NCBI GenBank assembly: GCA_010093605.1
Contig: MU004195.1
Span: forward strand, 870,708-934,707
DNA from: Lophium mytilinum
Taxonomy: Eukaryota > Ascomycota > Dothideomycetes > Mytilinidiales > Mytilinidiaceae
DNA length: 64,000 bases
Direction: 5' to 3'
Part shown: positions 41,780 to 53,211 of the stretch, piece by piece
How the letters are laid out: each line of letters begins with the position of its first letter
Numbering within the stretch: position 1 is the first letter of the stretch
Made by a program: the position numbers and the translations under genes
Notes under the pieces: model-generated
Database searches by the model: none
The model's input: the letters and a program-made list of their open reading frames with translations, nothing else
What the model was told of the DNA's origin: nothing

Positions 41780-43927
41780 TTAGAAGTAAAGTGTATCCCT
41801 TGACGGTTTCACAACGTCCCCAGAGGGTGCAATCCTCAGCATCCTCCTCTGAACTCCGCCTTTCCCATCATTGCCACCATTGACTGGGTCAACGACTTCT
41901 CCATACTGTATTGGGAGCGGATAAACCCGTTTCACAAGCTCTTCTGCGCACGCGTTAGACACTCCGTCGTCCAAAAGCGGCGCCCCCAGCGCTTTCGCTG
42001 TCTCAAATGGGCTGAGAGATGTCTTTCGTCCCAAGCCCCAGAAGCCCTGAAAGGTTGGCACAATGGCGAAGGTTGTGAGGAAGACTACGACAAGCGCGGC
42101 AGCCAGATAACGGTAGTCAGAGTGATAGACTTGGACGGTGCGCGTTTCCATCATCGTCACCGATTGCGTTTTGGGAAACGACGTGAAGTTCAGCCCTTTC
42201 CGACTAGATTCCAGATTCTCTTGGACCAACTCTAGCGTATTAATGTTCGCGGCATCGACAGCGACTCTGAGCATTATTTCGTCGAGGGCGGAGAAAAGGG
42301 AGGCCATTGGGTCGTTGAACGTCAGCCCAACCCAGCCATCGTCTCCTGACAAGCCCGGCGAGTCAGAGCGTAGGTATTGCATTGCAAGGGACCCATCAAA
42401 CTGAATAGCAACCTGAGATCCATTCAATCCAAGAAATGATACGTTGGTCCCCAAAAGGTTCTGTGCGCTTGACGCAATTCCACTCAAGGTCTCGAAGACG
42501 GGCCAGGAATATTTTCCGGCGTAACTATCCAGATCCTTCGAAAGGTAGGGAACTGGGTTCATCAGACGAATTCCGGTTAAATTCTCGCTATGTAGTGAGT
42601 CGGCGATGACTTTCCTGGTGTTCTGAAGACTCCCGTTGATCATGACTGGAGAGCCATTGGGCGTAACGAAATAGTTGACTGCAGAAGTCGGGTCTGTAAT
42701 TTCTAGAGACGAATTGGCTGTGGAAACGCTTGGCTGAATGATAACAGGGTAAGATTTGGTAGCTGCGTATAGTTTGCAGCTCTGGTGTACACGATGGGAT
42801 CCAGAGAGTGAAAGGTTGTACGGACAACTGGGCTCGCAAACAGATGAGTTGGGAAAAATCGTAATTGATTTCGTCGAATAGACTACCTCTAGGTTGATAA
42901 AAGGCTCGTCCGAGCCTACAGTATCTTTTGGTACCGGCAAGATATCTCTGTTGTGTGTTCTGTCGAATACTTTCATTATATTTCCAGCCTCGGACCATGA
43001 AAAATTGACTGAGAATAACGAGCCAGGTTTTACCACCCCTCCAGTGCTGCTACTTGTTTGAGTTTTGATCCAAGTAAAGTCGTCTTCGAAATGAGAACAC
43101 TCGGAGTATAAGCCTGCGGCTTTTATAGCGCCAGAGCATGTCCCACGACACCCAGAAAAGTCGGTGGCCGATATTGGCGATCGTGCAGAGTATGCCTGCA
43201 TCACCTGCTGGAATCTCGAGGAAAGAAATGGTCGCTCGGATTTCATTCCGCCAGTACCAGATTGTAATTCGAACCCAGAATATCCCAATGGTACTTCAGT
43301 CGCGACGGTGACATTGACGATCGCTGGCCGAGGGTCAAGTACCTTGAGTGTGGTGGACGAGGCTCGCTGTAGTAGGGGTCCGTCAATGGCAACGACAGCG
43401 ACGACGATCGATGCTAACGCAAGCCAGTCGAATCGTCGACCGGCGGTAACGGCGGCTTTCAGTCTTGTGCCTGACATCCAGGTTTGATGGAGTCCTTGAA
43501 TTGTTCCGCCCTGGACGGCTTGATTCCACCAAAAGATACTGGCTCCTTCCACAAAGGCATATCTGAGACAAGCGTTGGTGGCAGCGGCCAGCAAGGCTAG
43601 CCAGATAGATGGTTTGACGGGCCATGTGTCCACAAGTTTTCCGTGCGACGAGACGACGATAATTATGCAAGCGAGAATGGATGCCAAAGCAAGAAAAAGA
43701 GCTCCAAATGCCGACCATGGCAGTTGCCTGAAGAAGCCTGGCTCCCACGGCAGCCCGCAAATCTGCGAGGTAGAATGTTCAAGATCGCCGGAAACTCGAC
43801 TGAGGTTAGAATGGAGTTCGCCATTCTTCGCAGATTGGGATGATGGAGTGTTCTTCGACGTCTCCTGCATGGGACGGTCCAAAACCTCCATGAGCAAGAA
43901 CTCTTGATCCTCCTCGGTGCGGGCCAT
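41780..43927 (-). CDS. Large fungal membrane glycoprotein of unknown function
   Basis: A single exon of 715 residues. A short cytosolic N-terminus is followed by three membrane segments (FGALFLALASILACIIIVVS; WLALLAAATNACLRYAFVEG; DWLALASIVVAVVAIDGPLL). A ~400-residue ectodomain comes next, rich in N-glycosylation sequons and cysteines (FSGCRGTCSGAIKAAGLYSE, PNSSVCEPSCPYNLSLSGSH). A last membrane helix (YLAAALVVVFLTTFAIVPTF) leads to a cytosolic tail. This layout, with the motif IFWWNQAVQGGTIQGLHQTW, recurs in a family of uncharacterised Pezizomycotina proteins, sometimes grouped near DUF3176. I do not know its function. It sits between two HET genes. Confidence 0.82.
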   Translation of the reverse strand: MARTEEDQEFLLMEVLDRPMQETSKNTPSSQSAKNGELHSNLSRVSGDLEHSTSQICGLPWEPGFFRQLPWSAFGALFLALASILACIIIVVSSHGKLVDTWPVKPSIWLALLAAATNACLRYAFVEGASIFWWNQAVQGGTIQGLHQTWMSGTRLKAAVTAGRRFDWLALASIVVAVVAIDGPLLQRASSTTLKVLDPRPAIVNVTVATEVPLGYSGFELQSGTGGMKSERPFLSSRFQQVMQAYSARSPISATDFSGCRGTCSGAIKAAGLYSECSHFEDDFTWIKTQTSSSTGGVVKPGSLFSVNFSWSEAGNIMKVFDRTHNRDILPVPKDTVGSDEPFINLEVVYSTKSITIFPNSSVCEPSCPYNLSLSGSHRVHQSCKLYAATKSYPVIIQPSVSTANSSLEITDPTSAVNYFVTPNGSPVMINGSLQNTRKVIADSLHSENLTGIRLMNPVPYLSKDLDSYAGKYSWPVFETLSGIASSAQNLLGTNVSFLGLNGSQVAIQFDGSLAMQYLRSDSPGLSGDDGWVGLTFNDPMASLFSALDEIMLRVAVDAANINTLELVQENLESSRKGLNFTSFPKTQSVTMMETRTVQVYHSDYRYLAAALVVVFLTTFAIVPTFQGFWGLGRKTSLSPFETAKALGAPLLDDGVSNACAEELVKRVYPLPIQYGEVVDPVNGGNDGKGGVQRRMLRIAPSGDVVKPSRDTLYF

Positions 43928-44477
43928 AATTCTACTAAGTTCGTGGTACTGAAAGGTCTATAATCTGAAAAGTAGGATCCTAAGATATTCAGATCGGCGT
44001 ATGTTGATGTGTGATGGAGGTCAGAGGTAAGGAGCTGCTCCACCTAGTATACCCGTGGAAGAAAAATGAGGCTCTGTCTCCCGCCAGGCTATTGGAGAAG
44101 AATTCCCATTGGAGATACCTGAAAATATTCTAAGGGCGGCTGAAGGAATGTATGCAAGGCTAGTGAGGCTGAGATTCTGGAATCACATCTGTCTTACCAA
44201 TAAAGCCATCTACCAAGGCGGCACCAGGGTCCTTTTGGGATGAGTCGGCCGACGCTATGAATAGTTCTCGCAGTGTGGCTTAAGATGTGTGGACGCTGAA
44301 CCAGTGATTTGTTGGGTGTCTGCAGGAGCAAGGCGCACTCGGAGGAGGCGACCTGCATGTCTCTATTGCAGGCGCCACAAACGCCAATCGCTGCGCATAT
44401 TAACGAATCGCAAACTAGCAATGTGTATATCAGCAACGCACAGCCCGCGACAGAGCTCTTGAAAAAGAGCCCCCAAA
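43928..44477. other. Intergenic stretch
   Basis: This is the promoter side of the membrane glycoprotein and the 3' flank of the third HET gene. Nothing is recognised. Confidence 0.45.
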
Positions 44478-46685
44478 TTATCGCAACTCAATCGTCTCAA
44501 CCTCCCACTCCCCAACCATTTCCCCGTCCTGCAAAACTCCCTCTACTCCCACCACGGCCTCCCCGTTCATAAACCCCTTCACGAACACTGGCCCAACAAC
44601 CGTATACCCCTCCCCTCCCCTCCTCAGAATCATCGGGGTCGGACACCCAATAAGCAACCAAATTTCATCCCCCTCCCTCGTTGGAATCTGCTGCGTGACC
44701 ACAATCCTCTTCCCCACTGTACTTGTCACACTCAGATCCCTGATCGTCATAAACATATGCGTCACAAATGACCTGAAATTCGCATGGACGAGCTCGAATT
44801 CATGTTGAAACATATCCGGTAGATCCACAACCCCGAGAAAAGATGTATCAGCTGAGGACAGGAGAATGATATTTGCCAGCCATTCGTCAAGTCTTGAATT
44901 GGGTTCAGTACTGAATGACTCGAAGCTGCCGAGGTTGAGGGGCTGGGAGAGGGCGGCGTGGATGGCGGCGGCGCGGAGAAGGAGGAAGGGGTAGAAGAAG
45001 GACTCTTCGGAGGTGAAAGTGGTGTGGGCGTGGCGCATGGAGATTGAGGGGCCGGTTAGGGCGTTTCCTAGGGCCGTTATGTGGGTTTGGAGGGCTACGC
45101 CGAGGTCGTAGCCGGTTGGTAGGAGGAGGACTGGCTCGTTTGAGGGAGGGGTGGTTGCGATTAGCGTGGTTAGGAGGGATAGGAGGTCTGTGGCGGGTTG
45201 ATTGAAGCCGGAGATGGCGAGATGGGGGTTCAAGATATCTATGCGGAATCCCTGGGCCCTCAAAGTCGGGATTAAAGGTGTAGAAGAGGAGTTCGGGCTG
45301 AGTAGACGTCCTGCAGGCACCTCTGGCGGAGTCAAGACGTTTTCAATGGAGACTCTAATCGGGTCTGGTAGACACTGTAGGGAAAGAGTGGCCTTGTATG
45401 ATGTCCAAAAGTATCCAGGCTCAACGCTTTCGTTCCAATTTGGGACCCAAGAAGGGCGACCGGGTAGCTCTTCGTTCCCCTCTTTAGGGACGTTCGCGTG
45501 TGGAAGAAAAGCCAGGAAATGATATTTTCGAGTTATGAACCTGCAGACGTCCGTATACACTTCGGCGACAGACTTTGCATAGTCGATGTGAATATCCCCA
45601 GGCTTCACGTCAGCGACGATGCTCAGTATTCCATACACACGGTCTCTTGGATCCGTCAAACTCAACCTTTTGGAGTTCCTCAATCCGCCGAGAAGATAGA
45701 AAGGCATATGAAGAATAAGCGAACCTTCCGACAGCATCTCCCCTAAATCAAAGGGCTCTCCTTCTCCCTTTCCCGGGGGCAGAAGCGTGGTGCGATCAAT
45801 AGGCCTTTTCTTAGACATCATCTCTCTCCACCAAAGGAGGTGTCGAGACGGAGTTAGCGATAACTTCATATCCCAGGAGAGGTCTGACCATTGCTGGTAA
45901 TTGCGGTCAATCAACCCATTTACTTCCTTCCGACGGCGAAGAATAAGCCATTGAAGGACCCCAATGGTTTGACCAGAAAGCATCGTCTTCCGGCAGTGGA
46001 ACATGATATCTTTGGCAAACAGAAGCTCCTGTTGTATCCATAGGCGATCCCAGTATAGATCCTGAAAGAGCACGGCAATAGGTTTCCACAACGCCGTATC
46101 GTTTCCAAGATCCTCTGGAGAGCTACACTTGTCTAACTTTGCGAGAATTGCGAAACATGGACTCGAAGAGTCAATCTCCTGGTTCAACCAGACCCTGACT
46201 GTTCTAGCGTTTGAATAAATCTCTTTCATCATGGAAACTTGATGATTCCGCTCACTGACGTCTTTCTGACTGATGCAAATTGCGTCAATCCAGATTATGA
46301 TAACCTCATCGTGCTTACGAATGAAGGTTAGAGCTTCACGAAGGAATGAGGTGATTTGAAGCTCTTCATTTGGTCCTAGATAGATCGGCTTTGTGACTGT
46401 GGGGTTCCCCCATTGATATGACAAGGCATCATATGGTGATCTTGAATCGAAAACGGTTGTGAGAAGTTCTCCAGAGATCTTGTCTGCTTCACGACCTGGA
46501 TGTAGTTTCAACACCCGGATCTCTCTAGTGGCTGCGTTGAGTGCCTGATATGCGTAGATATTGGGAGGCTGCTCCATGATACAAGTAGTAGCTCCTGGAA
46601 TAGCCTGCCGTGGCGCCACTCTCGAACTCGAACAAGCTCCGTCAACACTGTTTGAGGTAGCCTGCAAAGCTTTCAGTGCTGTCAT
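44478..46685 (-). CDS. HET-domain protein (HET-6/HET-E-like), 735 residues
   Basis: A single-exon HET protein. Core motifs: YAYQALNAATREIRVLKLHP, SPYDALSYQWGNPTVTKPIY, IIIWIDAICISQKDVSERNH, MKEIYSNARTVRVWL and YWDRLWIQQELLFAKDIMFH. The downstream LTDPRDRVYGILSIV and IDYAKSVAEVYTDVCRFI blocks are those usually found between HET core and tail, and the end (GDEIWLLIGCPTPMILRRGG, VGPVFVKGFMNGEAV) is the typical HET C-terminus. The first ATG is at 46685. A second in-frame ATG at 46577 (MEQPPNIYAYQAL) is nearer the domain and may be the real start. It carries no WW module, unlike the HET protein at 32561. The gene looks intact. Confidence 0.92.
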   Translation of the reverse strand: MTALKALQATSNSVDGACSSSRVAPRQAIPGATTCIMEQPPNIYAYQALNAATREIRVLKLHPGREADKISGELLTTVFDSRSPYDALSYQWGNPTVTKPIYLGPNEELQITSFLREALTFIRKHDEVIIIWIDAICISQKDVSERNHQVSMMKEIYSNARTVRVWLNQEIDSSSPCFAILAKLDKCSSPEDLGNDTALWKPIAVLFQDLYWDRLWIQQELLFAKDIMFHCRKTMLSGQTIGVLQWLILRRRKEVNGLIDRNYQQWSDLSWDMKLSLTPSRHLLWWREMMSKKRPIDRTTLLPPGKGEGEPFDLGEMLSEGSLILHMPFYLLGGLRNSKRLSLTDPRDRVYGILSIVADVKPGDIHIDYAKSVAEVYTDVCRFITRKYHFLAFLPHANVPKEGNEELPGRPSWVPNWNESVEPGYFWTSYKATLSLQCLPDPIRVSIENVLTPPEVPAGRLLSPNSSSTPLIPTLRAQGFRIDILNPHLAISGFNQPATDLLSLLTTLIATTPPSNEPVLLLPTGYDLGVALQTHITALGNALTGPSISMRHAHTTFTSEESFFYPFLLLRAAAIHAALSQPLNLGSFESFSTEPNSRLDEWLANIILLSSADTSFLGVVDLPDMFQHEFELVHANFRSFVTHMFMTIRDLSVTSTVGKRIVVTQQIPTREGDEIWLLIGCPTPMILRRGGEGYTVVGPVFVKGFMNGEAVVGVEGVLQDGEMVGEWEVETIELR

Positions 46686-48185
46686 TATTGACCATTTCCG
46701 ATCTTTTAAGACGCACTAGAGAAGCTAAGGCGGTACTAGGTAAGTGTGTAGAAAACCTCTAGGGAGTGTTTTGCTCGAGTATTTCACTGCTGCTCTTATC
46801 ACTCGAAGTCTTCTATTAGTTTCATCCTTATCGTTAGAACAACATCGATCCAGACGTGACGGATTAAGGAACAGAGGAATGAAAGACGATGGAGCGTACT
46901 AGATTCTCTCTAAATAAGTGCTAAAATGACTCTGTGGAGGCTGTGCTTTTGTTGCAGCCTAATCGCAGCATCCTGGAAGTCGAGATAGCAAGGCAAGCGG
47001 TTCTGTAGACATGAGCCCTTGAAGGAGATCAAGGTACCCGCTGGTCTCTTTTCCCAGGGCAGAAGTAATCCCATTAAGATTTTTTTCTGCTCTTGAAGCT
47101 GAGCGTGCAAATGCACAGCAGTCACCAGACAAGGCGGGGTACAAAATAAGTGGCATCCCATCCCTTTCAAGGCTAGGTACATACCTACCTACCTAGGTAG
47201 TTACATATCTAAGTGGGGCTGTGCCGCCCGAGCGACTAAGCATCAACCTGTCTACACCCATAGAACTACCAGTAGTCGGTAGCGTACATGCTCAAGAGGG
47301 GCGGTGCTGCTTTGCATGAGAACCCGAGAGTCTAAGCGTTAGGTCGTCCGCACATAGCAGACTATTAGTAGTCGCCGGCGGCTTCCCTTTTCCGGTATTT
47401 CTTATCGAACGAGAGCAAAGTTTGTTCATAGAGTTAGAAGCGAGTTAATTATCGCTATTGCGACTTATACGTCTATCTATACAAATTGCTTATCGCGAAT
47501 TCCCTCGCCAATGAAGTTCTTTCTCCATTCACTAGTGCTTGCAGATCATCAAAACCGGGTCCGCGAGAACCGCTGTCGGGGTCATTGTCCTCGACTATCT
47601 GAACGAAGCCTAAACCGACCGTGCTATTCAGTTCGTGGACTCTAGGTAGCACTTGTCGGCGCGATGGCTGTCATCCATACTGGTACACAACCTCAACCTT
47701 GCAACATCTTCTGGAACAGATCCCTCTATATTCACGCGGAGCCTAAGAGGCGTCGTATCACATTCTGCCAATCCCACCCGGCGTTCTGGAGGATTATTAT
47801 GCCGCCTCTGGTCGGTCAGCCGTAGATGACCATATCTTGGTCTGACATGGAAAATCGGATTGTGACATCTCGAGATGGCTTGTTGGTGCGTGCGCCGACT
47901 CTGCTTTCCAGCCTGTCCTACTAGTACTTCGCTGTTCTTGGTTTCAAAACATCAGACTCGGTAGTAAAATTGTCTTTGACCTTATTGACATGTCGGCCCG
48001 ATGTGCTTCTACACGAATTGTGTAAGATGTGCAGGGCACCGCATCTTGGCAGAAAGGGAAGTGGGCGGTCTTAAACTCAACCTTTATTAGGGCTGTAGAA
48101 CTAAATGAAACCCTCTATATGCTCAAACCTTTACCTTCCCTCTATTTGAACCATGCGAGTCTATGAAACACCTAGAACGGGTCGT
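46686..48185. other. Long gene-poor stretch (1.5 kb) after the HET island
   Basis: It holds TACCTACCTACCTAGGTAG-type palindromic sequence near 47180-47205 and a degenerate tandem duplication at about 47216-47384. Small frames at 46910-47182 are not convincing. No gene is seen. Confidence 0.5.
47216..47384. repeat. Degenerate tandem duplication, two units of about 70-85 bp
   Basis: The two units share GGGGC-GTGC-G, CCCGAG-G-CTAAGC, CAC-ATAG and AGTAGTCG-GCG in the same order with many substitutions and one 12-base length difference. Judged by eye. Confidence 0.4.
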
Positions 48186-49301
48186 CTACTTGGCAATCTC
48201 AACCCCATTAGTGGCGCCTAAGAATACAGATATTAGCTTTAGTCAGGGGAAGCAAGAGAGCATTCAAACTTACCAAGAGCCTTCTTAATGTCACCGTAGA
48301 TGGCGAATTGACCCGCAGTAAGCCCACCAACCATGAAAAGACGCGTAGGAAGACCGGCGAAGGAACCACGGAGACCAAGCTCGCCCGCGATCTTGATAAG
48401 ACGGGATACCGTGCTCTCACCAGGCAGGCCCTTGGTTTTGTTGATCTTGGAGAGCATAGTATCAGCGGGTTGAGAGACAATGGCAGCGGCGAAACCAGCG
48501 AAAAGACCAGATCCTAGGTTGACAGCGGTCTGGGCACCGCCTGATAGCGTGGATTTGTCAAATTGAGAGAGAACGGCCTCGGAAATCTTTTCGAAGGCGA
48601 CAAATTTGGTCACCGTGTAAGGAACCCTGTATGTATATGTCAATTTTGGCTCCTGCGTTGCTCGTAAATCTAGCAATCGAGATCGACGTACTGCTTGAAC
48701 AGGATAGGGCCAAATCCAGAGTAGAAAGCACCAATGCCCTCGCTCTTAAGAATCTTGCTGAAACCACCAATCAAACCATTCGCGAAACCAGGGGTGGAGA
48801 CAAGACGGATGCGGGTAGCCTCGAGAGGGCAGAGAGCAATGGAGGCGAAGAACTCGGCGGACGCAGCAGACACTGAGTAGACGGCAGTACGGTTCTGGCG
48901 AGCTGTTTCAAGACCCAGAATGTCGATGGATTGCTTCTTGAAGAACTCATAGCCGCCAAATTTGAACCCTCCCTGGATGAAATAGCCAGTAAAGGTAGGG
49001 CCGAAACCAGTCAAGAGAGCACCAGCGCCCTCGGTTTGGATGACCTGACGAAAACCGCCAATCATACCCTTGTTGAAGGTCGCAGGGTCGAGCTGAATCT
49101 TCGTCTTGACGCTGTGGGAGTGTCAGCGAGTGGTCGTGAAGCTGAAGCTCATTGGACACCATACACATCAACTGGAGTGAAGGAACCATGAGTAACGGAA
49201 CAGCCTAGGGCCCCAGCGAGAGCGAAACGAGAGTAGAGATCGAAGCCCTCAGGGCCCTTCTTGGTGGCGGCCTGGGCCAGAGCAGCAGGAGAGGCAGTCA
49301 T
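48186..49301 (-). CDS. MIR1: Mitochondrial phosphate carrier (Mir1-type)
   Basis: This inner-membrane carrier imports phosphate for ATP synthesis. Four exons (49301-49165, 49111-48692, 48626-48274, 48217-48186) give 313 residues, the normal carrier size. All three repeats of the mitochondrial-carrier family are visible with their signatures: [16 protein letters not shown] and PADTMLSK. Phosphate-carrier text is clear: [40 protein letters not shown] and [20 protein letters not shown]. The last exon is only 32 nt (ATNGVEIAK and stop). The gene is complete and looks functional. It is divergent from EMC7. Confidence 0.95.
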
Positions 49302-49964
49302 TGCGACGGTGATGGATGCGCGCGACAACTTTTTAGGCGCATAACACGTACCTTTGTAGGGAATTGCTGGCGGAGCCTTACTCTTTTGCTTCTAACTCTA
49401 CTCGGGGATTGAGTCGGGCTGGATCGGAATTAACAGCCCGACACCTAGGTAACTCCACCATGTCAATACTCTGTGCGGCACAGTGGGACCAAAAACGAAG
49501 TCTGTGCTGCTGTTGGTCAAGCAACCCTCGTCGACTTCAAACCCTCAAGAAAGGATTGAATATGTCGCAGAGAAGTGGTATGCATCAAAAGCGAGCTTCT
49601 CAATTACGTATAGTTCCATTTTTGAAAAGATGTTAGAGATTGTTCACTATGGTGTGAGGGTGAAAGTTCTTGACTACTATCATAGACATCTGTCTACATA
49701 CCCCGTTAGCCGCGCAGAAATATGGATATGAGTGTCGGTGCTGATATTTCCACTAAGCTGTTTTAATATTAGAAGAATTTTTGTGTGTCCTCAATCAAGA
49801 CAAGGTCCTAAGCCTCAAAGCTATACTTCGTACACCCGTGATATCCGCCCCCAAATCCGCCAAGAACGCAGCCGGAGCTCGGCCATACAATCTTCCCACT
49901 CCATCCATCAAACCTCAACCTCAGCAGCACCACCTACTACTTGCCAACCCCCGAACCCCTCAAA
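49302..49964. other. Divergent promoter region between MIR1 and EMC7
   Basis: About 660 bp. A small plus-strand frame at 49483-49731 has no signature. A C/A-rich leader precedes EMC7. Confidence 0.45.
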
Positions 49965-50808
49965 ATGCGCCTCCAACTCCCCCTCCCGCTCCTCGCGGCC
50001 CTCACAGCCCTCACCACCTTCACACACGCCGCCCGCCTAACCCTAACAATTGCCCCCAACGCCCTCCTCTCCTCCGCTTCCGTGCTCCCGCCCTCCACCC
50101 ACGCCACCCTCCAATCCTCCGGCCCGCCCCTGCGCGCCCTCCTCACCAAAACCAACACCTTCGTCTTCGACAACGTAACCGCCGGCAGCTACCTCGGCGT
50201 GATCCACTGCCGGGACATCGCGTTCGAGGCGCTGCGGATCGACGTCAGCAGCGGGGAAGGGTTGCAAAAAGTCGAGGCGTGGCAGACCTTCTGGGGGAAC
50301 GAGTGGGAGAATAAGGGGGAGAAGCGGGGCGAAGGTAGCGGAGGAGTAGTGGTCGAGGTGCGGCCGGTGGGGGTGAAGGAGTTTTATCAGAGTCGGGGGG
50401 GATGTGAGTTTGCCCGATGCTATCCGCTCTATGCGCGGAGGAGAAGAAAGACGAACTAATGTGTGGGTAGTTGATCCGCTGAGTTTCTTGAAGAGTCCGA
50501 TGATTCTGATGGCGCTGTTTTCGATGGTTATTATTTTCGGGATGCCGTATTTGATGGAGAATAGTAAGATTTCCTGCTTTGCTCTGACGGATACATGTGC
50601 TAATCACTTTCCCTGCGCAGTGGACGCGGAAACTAAAGCTGAGTTCGAGGAGATGCGCGGTAAGGGCGTGCTCTCCGGCGGCCCTACGCCAGCGAGCCAG
50701 ATCCAGAACTTCGATCTCGCGTCGTGGATGGCGGGGAAGACGGATAGTGGACCGCCGCCCGCAGCAGCGATCGAGCCTGCGCAGGGGAAGGGGAAGAAGA
50801 GGGGTTGA
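49965..50808 (+). CDS. EMC7: ER membrane protein complex subunit 7 (EMC7)
   Basis: EMC7 is a lumenal-domain subunit of the ER membrane complex that inserts membrane proteins. Three exons (49965-50403, 50471-50563, 50621-50808) give 239 residues. A signal peptide (MRLQLPLPLLAALTALTTFT) is followed by a beta-sandwich (ARLTLTIAPN, TFVFDNVTAGSYLGVIHCRD). The conserved FYQSRGGF-DPLSFLKSPMIL motif spans the first intron, then a membrane helix (ILMALFSMVIIFGMPYLMEN) and a cytosolic tail with EFEEMRGKG. Both introns keep the frame. The first 150 bp are very C-rich, a base bias seen on coding starts elsewhere here. Confidence 0.9.
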
Positions 50809-51161
50809 AGCATACTTTGACGAGTGCGGGGCGGATATTGGTGGCATTGTCCGCTAGGTTATTGACATGCCAGCGTCCATGTTAGATAAGACGCTTACGC
50901 CAAAGTTGTAGTTTTAGACTTGGGAATAATTGAAGATACCCTTGATGAGACCACCACAGCCCTGACGTCAAAACGATTGTGCTGTATCAAGAAATTCGAT
51001 TATGCTACTATGTTCAAAGGAATCATGAAAGCTCCAACAAAACGCATGTAAAAGGCCATATATACACAACCCATTAAATAGCAATGCACGCTTTCGACTT
51101 GCCTACTTTTCTTGGAGAGTGAAAAGGGAGTACCGCTCCCACTACCAATCTGTGGATGCAT
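50809..51161. other. Intergenic stretch between convergent genes EMC7 and CLPTM1-like
   Basis: 3' flanks of both genes. Nothing is recognised. Confidence 0.45.
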
Positions 51162-53211
51162 CTACTTCCGTCTCCTCCCCTGGCTCGCCTTCTCACTCCC
51201 CGTCGCTTTCGCTGCATCCTTCGCCTCGACCTTCTTCTCTCCCTCAATACTCGCGCCAGCCGCGCTAGTAAGCGGCTTCGCAGCCAGCTTAGCGGTTTCC
51301 TCCTCCTCATCACCACCTTGGCCAAACTCATTGACCCTAGTGTGATCAACCTTGTACTTATACGACTGGTACAAGTAAACGAAGAAGATGACGTCGTCTC
51401 TAAGCGTTGCGAGACGATGCAACATCGGCATCTTGATAGTGAACGCAAACAAGTCGTCGATAAAGGTGTTCAAGGTCTTGTACATCATCGCCTTTCCAGC
51501 CATATGAGCGACGGACTTGAGGCGGTAATTGATGTACAGACTCGGCACCATCATCAGGAAGCCGTAGGCGTAGACGCTGCCGACGAGAGTAGCGATGATG
51601 AACGAGTACCAGCTCTTGTGGGTCTCGTACATGAGGGAGTAGATGGCGTAGGCGATGAGAAGCGGGACTGCGACACGGTAAAGGTACTTGAATGCGATCT
51701 GGTCGTACTCCTCGGTCTTCTTCTCCGTTTCAGACAGGACGTGCTTGTCTTCGAACGTCACAGTGTAGGGCAGCCAGCTCCCCGCGGGAGTCGGGCGAAC
51801 GCGGACGTTGACGGCTTTAGTGATTTTCCACGCTTCGATAGCGATACCCATGCCTTGGCCGAAGAGGATCATCCACGATGTGTTGTCGTTGTTGTCCATG
51901 AGATAGAGGAAGATGATGCTCTGCATGAAGACGTTTGCGAGGATTGTGCGCACGGAGGTTCCCACGTTGTCCTTCTTCTTGCGCCAATGGGACACGTCGC
52001 TCTTGAAGGCGAGCATCTCGAAGATCATGTGGAGGATACTGACGAAGAAGGTGAGGCCGAGGAGGTACGAGTTACTGTCCAGGAGGATTTCCTTGAACAT
52101 TTCCATTTCAGATCCATCTCCACCAGTCGGGGCAGCCTGGCCTGATGCCGCAGCGGCCGCCTGTTGCTTCAAGCCTTCATCCATGGCAGCTATGATGGAG
52201 AACTTCCAGTTTGCAAGATGGTTCAGGTTCACATTCAACGGGAGCGTAGTAACGGTCGAATTGAGCTCCGTCATGTGCTTCTTAAGCTGCCAGAAGGTAT
52301 TCGTGAAAACAATGGGATAGTACCAGCCATTCTGACCAGTCGCGTCTCTAGCCCCCGTCTGTTCAAGTGTGATATACTGCCGCACACCCGGATGCAGAAC
52401 CGGGTAGTTCTGCACTCCGCCATCTGGAATCAAAGATATGGTGAAATTGGAATGGTAGTACGATGCGATGGTCTTCGGAGCCGCATCCTCGATATCCTGC
52501 TCGGCAGTCTCATCTGCGCTAGCAAGCAAGTTGCGTGTCTTCTTGACTTTCTTCTTCGGGAGATATTGGGTCAAAGGCCGGTAGAAATGGTATGCCTTCG
52601 CAGTGTCATAGTTTGGTGCGGTAGGATCCAGCACACTACCCGCCTGGCCAACATAGAAGTGCGCAAACAGCGTTCCGTTGTTCTGAACCTCCTTCGGGAC
52701 CGGGAACTCGGTGTTGACCTCCCGCTTCTCATTGTAATCGCCGAACACGAATCCCTTCTCGTCAATGAGGAGCGATTCCGCGGGCATGTTCTTCAGCGAT
52801 GGCATAATCAACGATGGCGAGATGTACATCAAGATATCCAGCTCCACGGTGGGCGCCGACCAGATGGGCGCAACAGCTTGCGGTATAGGGTTCCATGGCA
52901 CAGCGGGGTCGACGTGGTCGGGTCGCATCGAGTATGCGGGGATGGGTACGTTGGCATTTGGAGCTGACGCCACGCTGCCCTTCGAGGCATCGTCACTTGG
53001 ACTCGTGGTAGCCGGCGACGCGCCTCCGAAACCTCCGAACTGCTTCAGAGCAAACTGGACTAAGAGGAAGATGCCGATGCTCTGGAGGACATTGCGCAGC
53101 ATCTAAAGCGACGTCAGTACCTAGCTGTGAGAGATTGCTGTCAAGATGGCATTGGTCATCAATGGTACTTACTCCGCTGCCCTGTTGGGCTTCCTGCTCC
53201 GGTTCGGGCAT
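51162..53211 (-). CDS. CLPTM1-family transmembrane protein
   Basis: Two exons (53211-53173, encoding MPEPEQEAQQGSG, and 53102-51162) give 659 residues, the family size. An N-terminal hydrophobic segment (IGIFLLVQFALKQFGGFGG) is followed by a lumenal region with ELDILMYISPSL and YYHSNFTISLIPDGGV. The conserved membrane half follows (FKEILLDSNSYLLGLTFFVS, DVSHWRKKKDNVGTSVRTIL, LFGQGMGIAIEAWKITKAVN, LKSVAHMAGKAMMYKTLNTF, DDLFAFTIKMPMLHRLATLR). CLPTM1 and CLPTM1L proteins lie in the ER or plasma membrane. CLPTM1L is reported to scramble a GPI precursor lipid, so a lipid role is possible but not shown for fungal members. The gene is complete. Confidence 0.93.
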
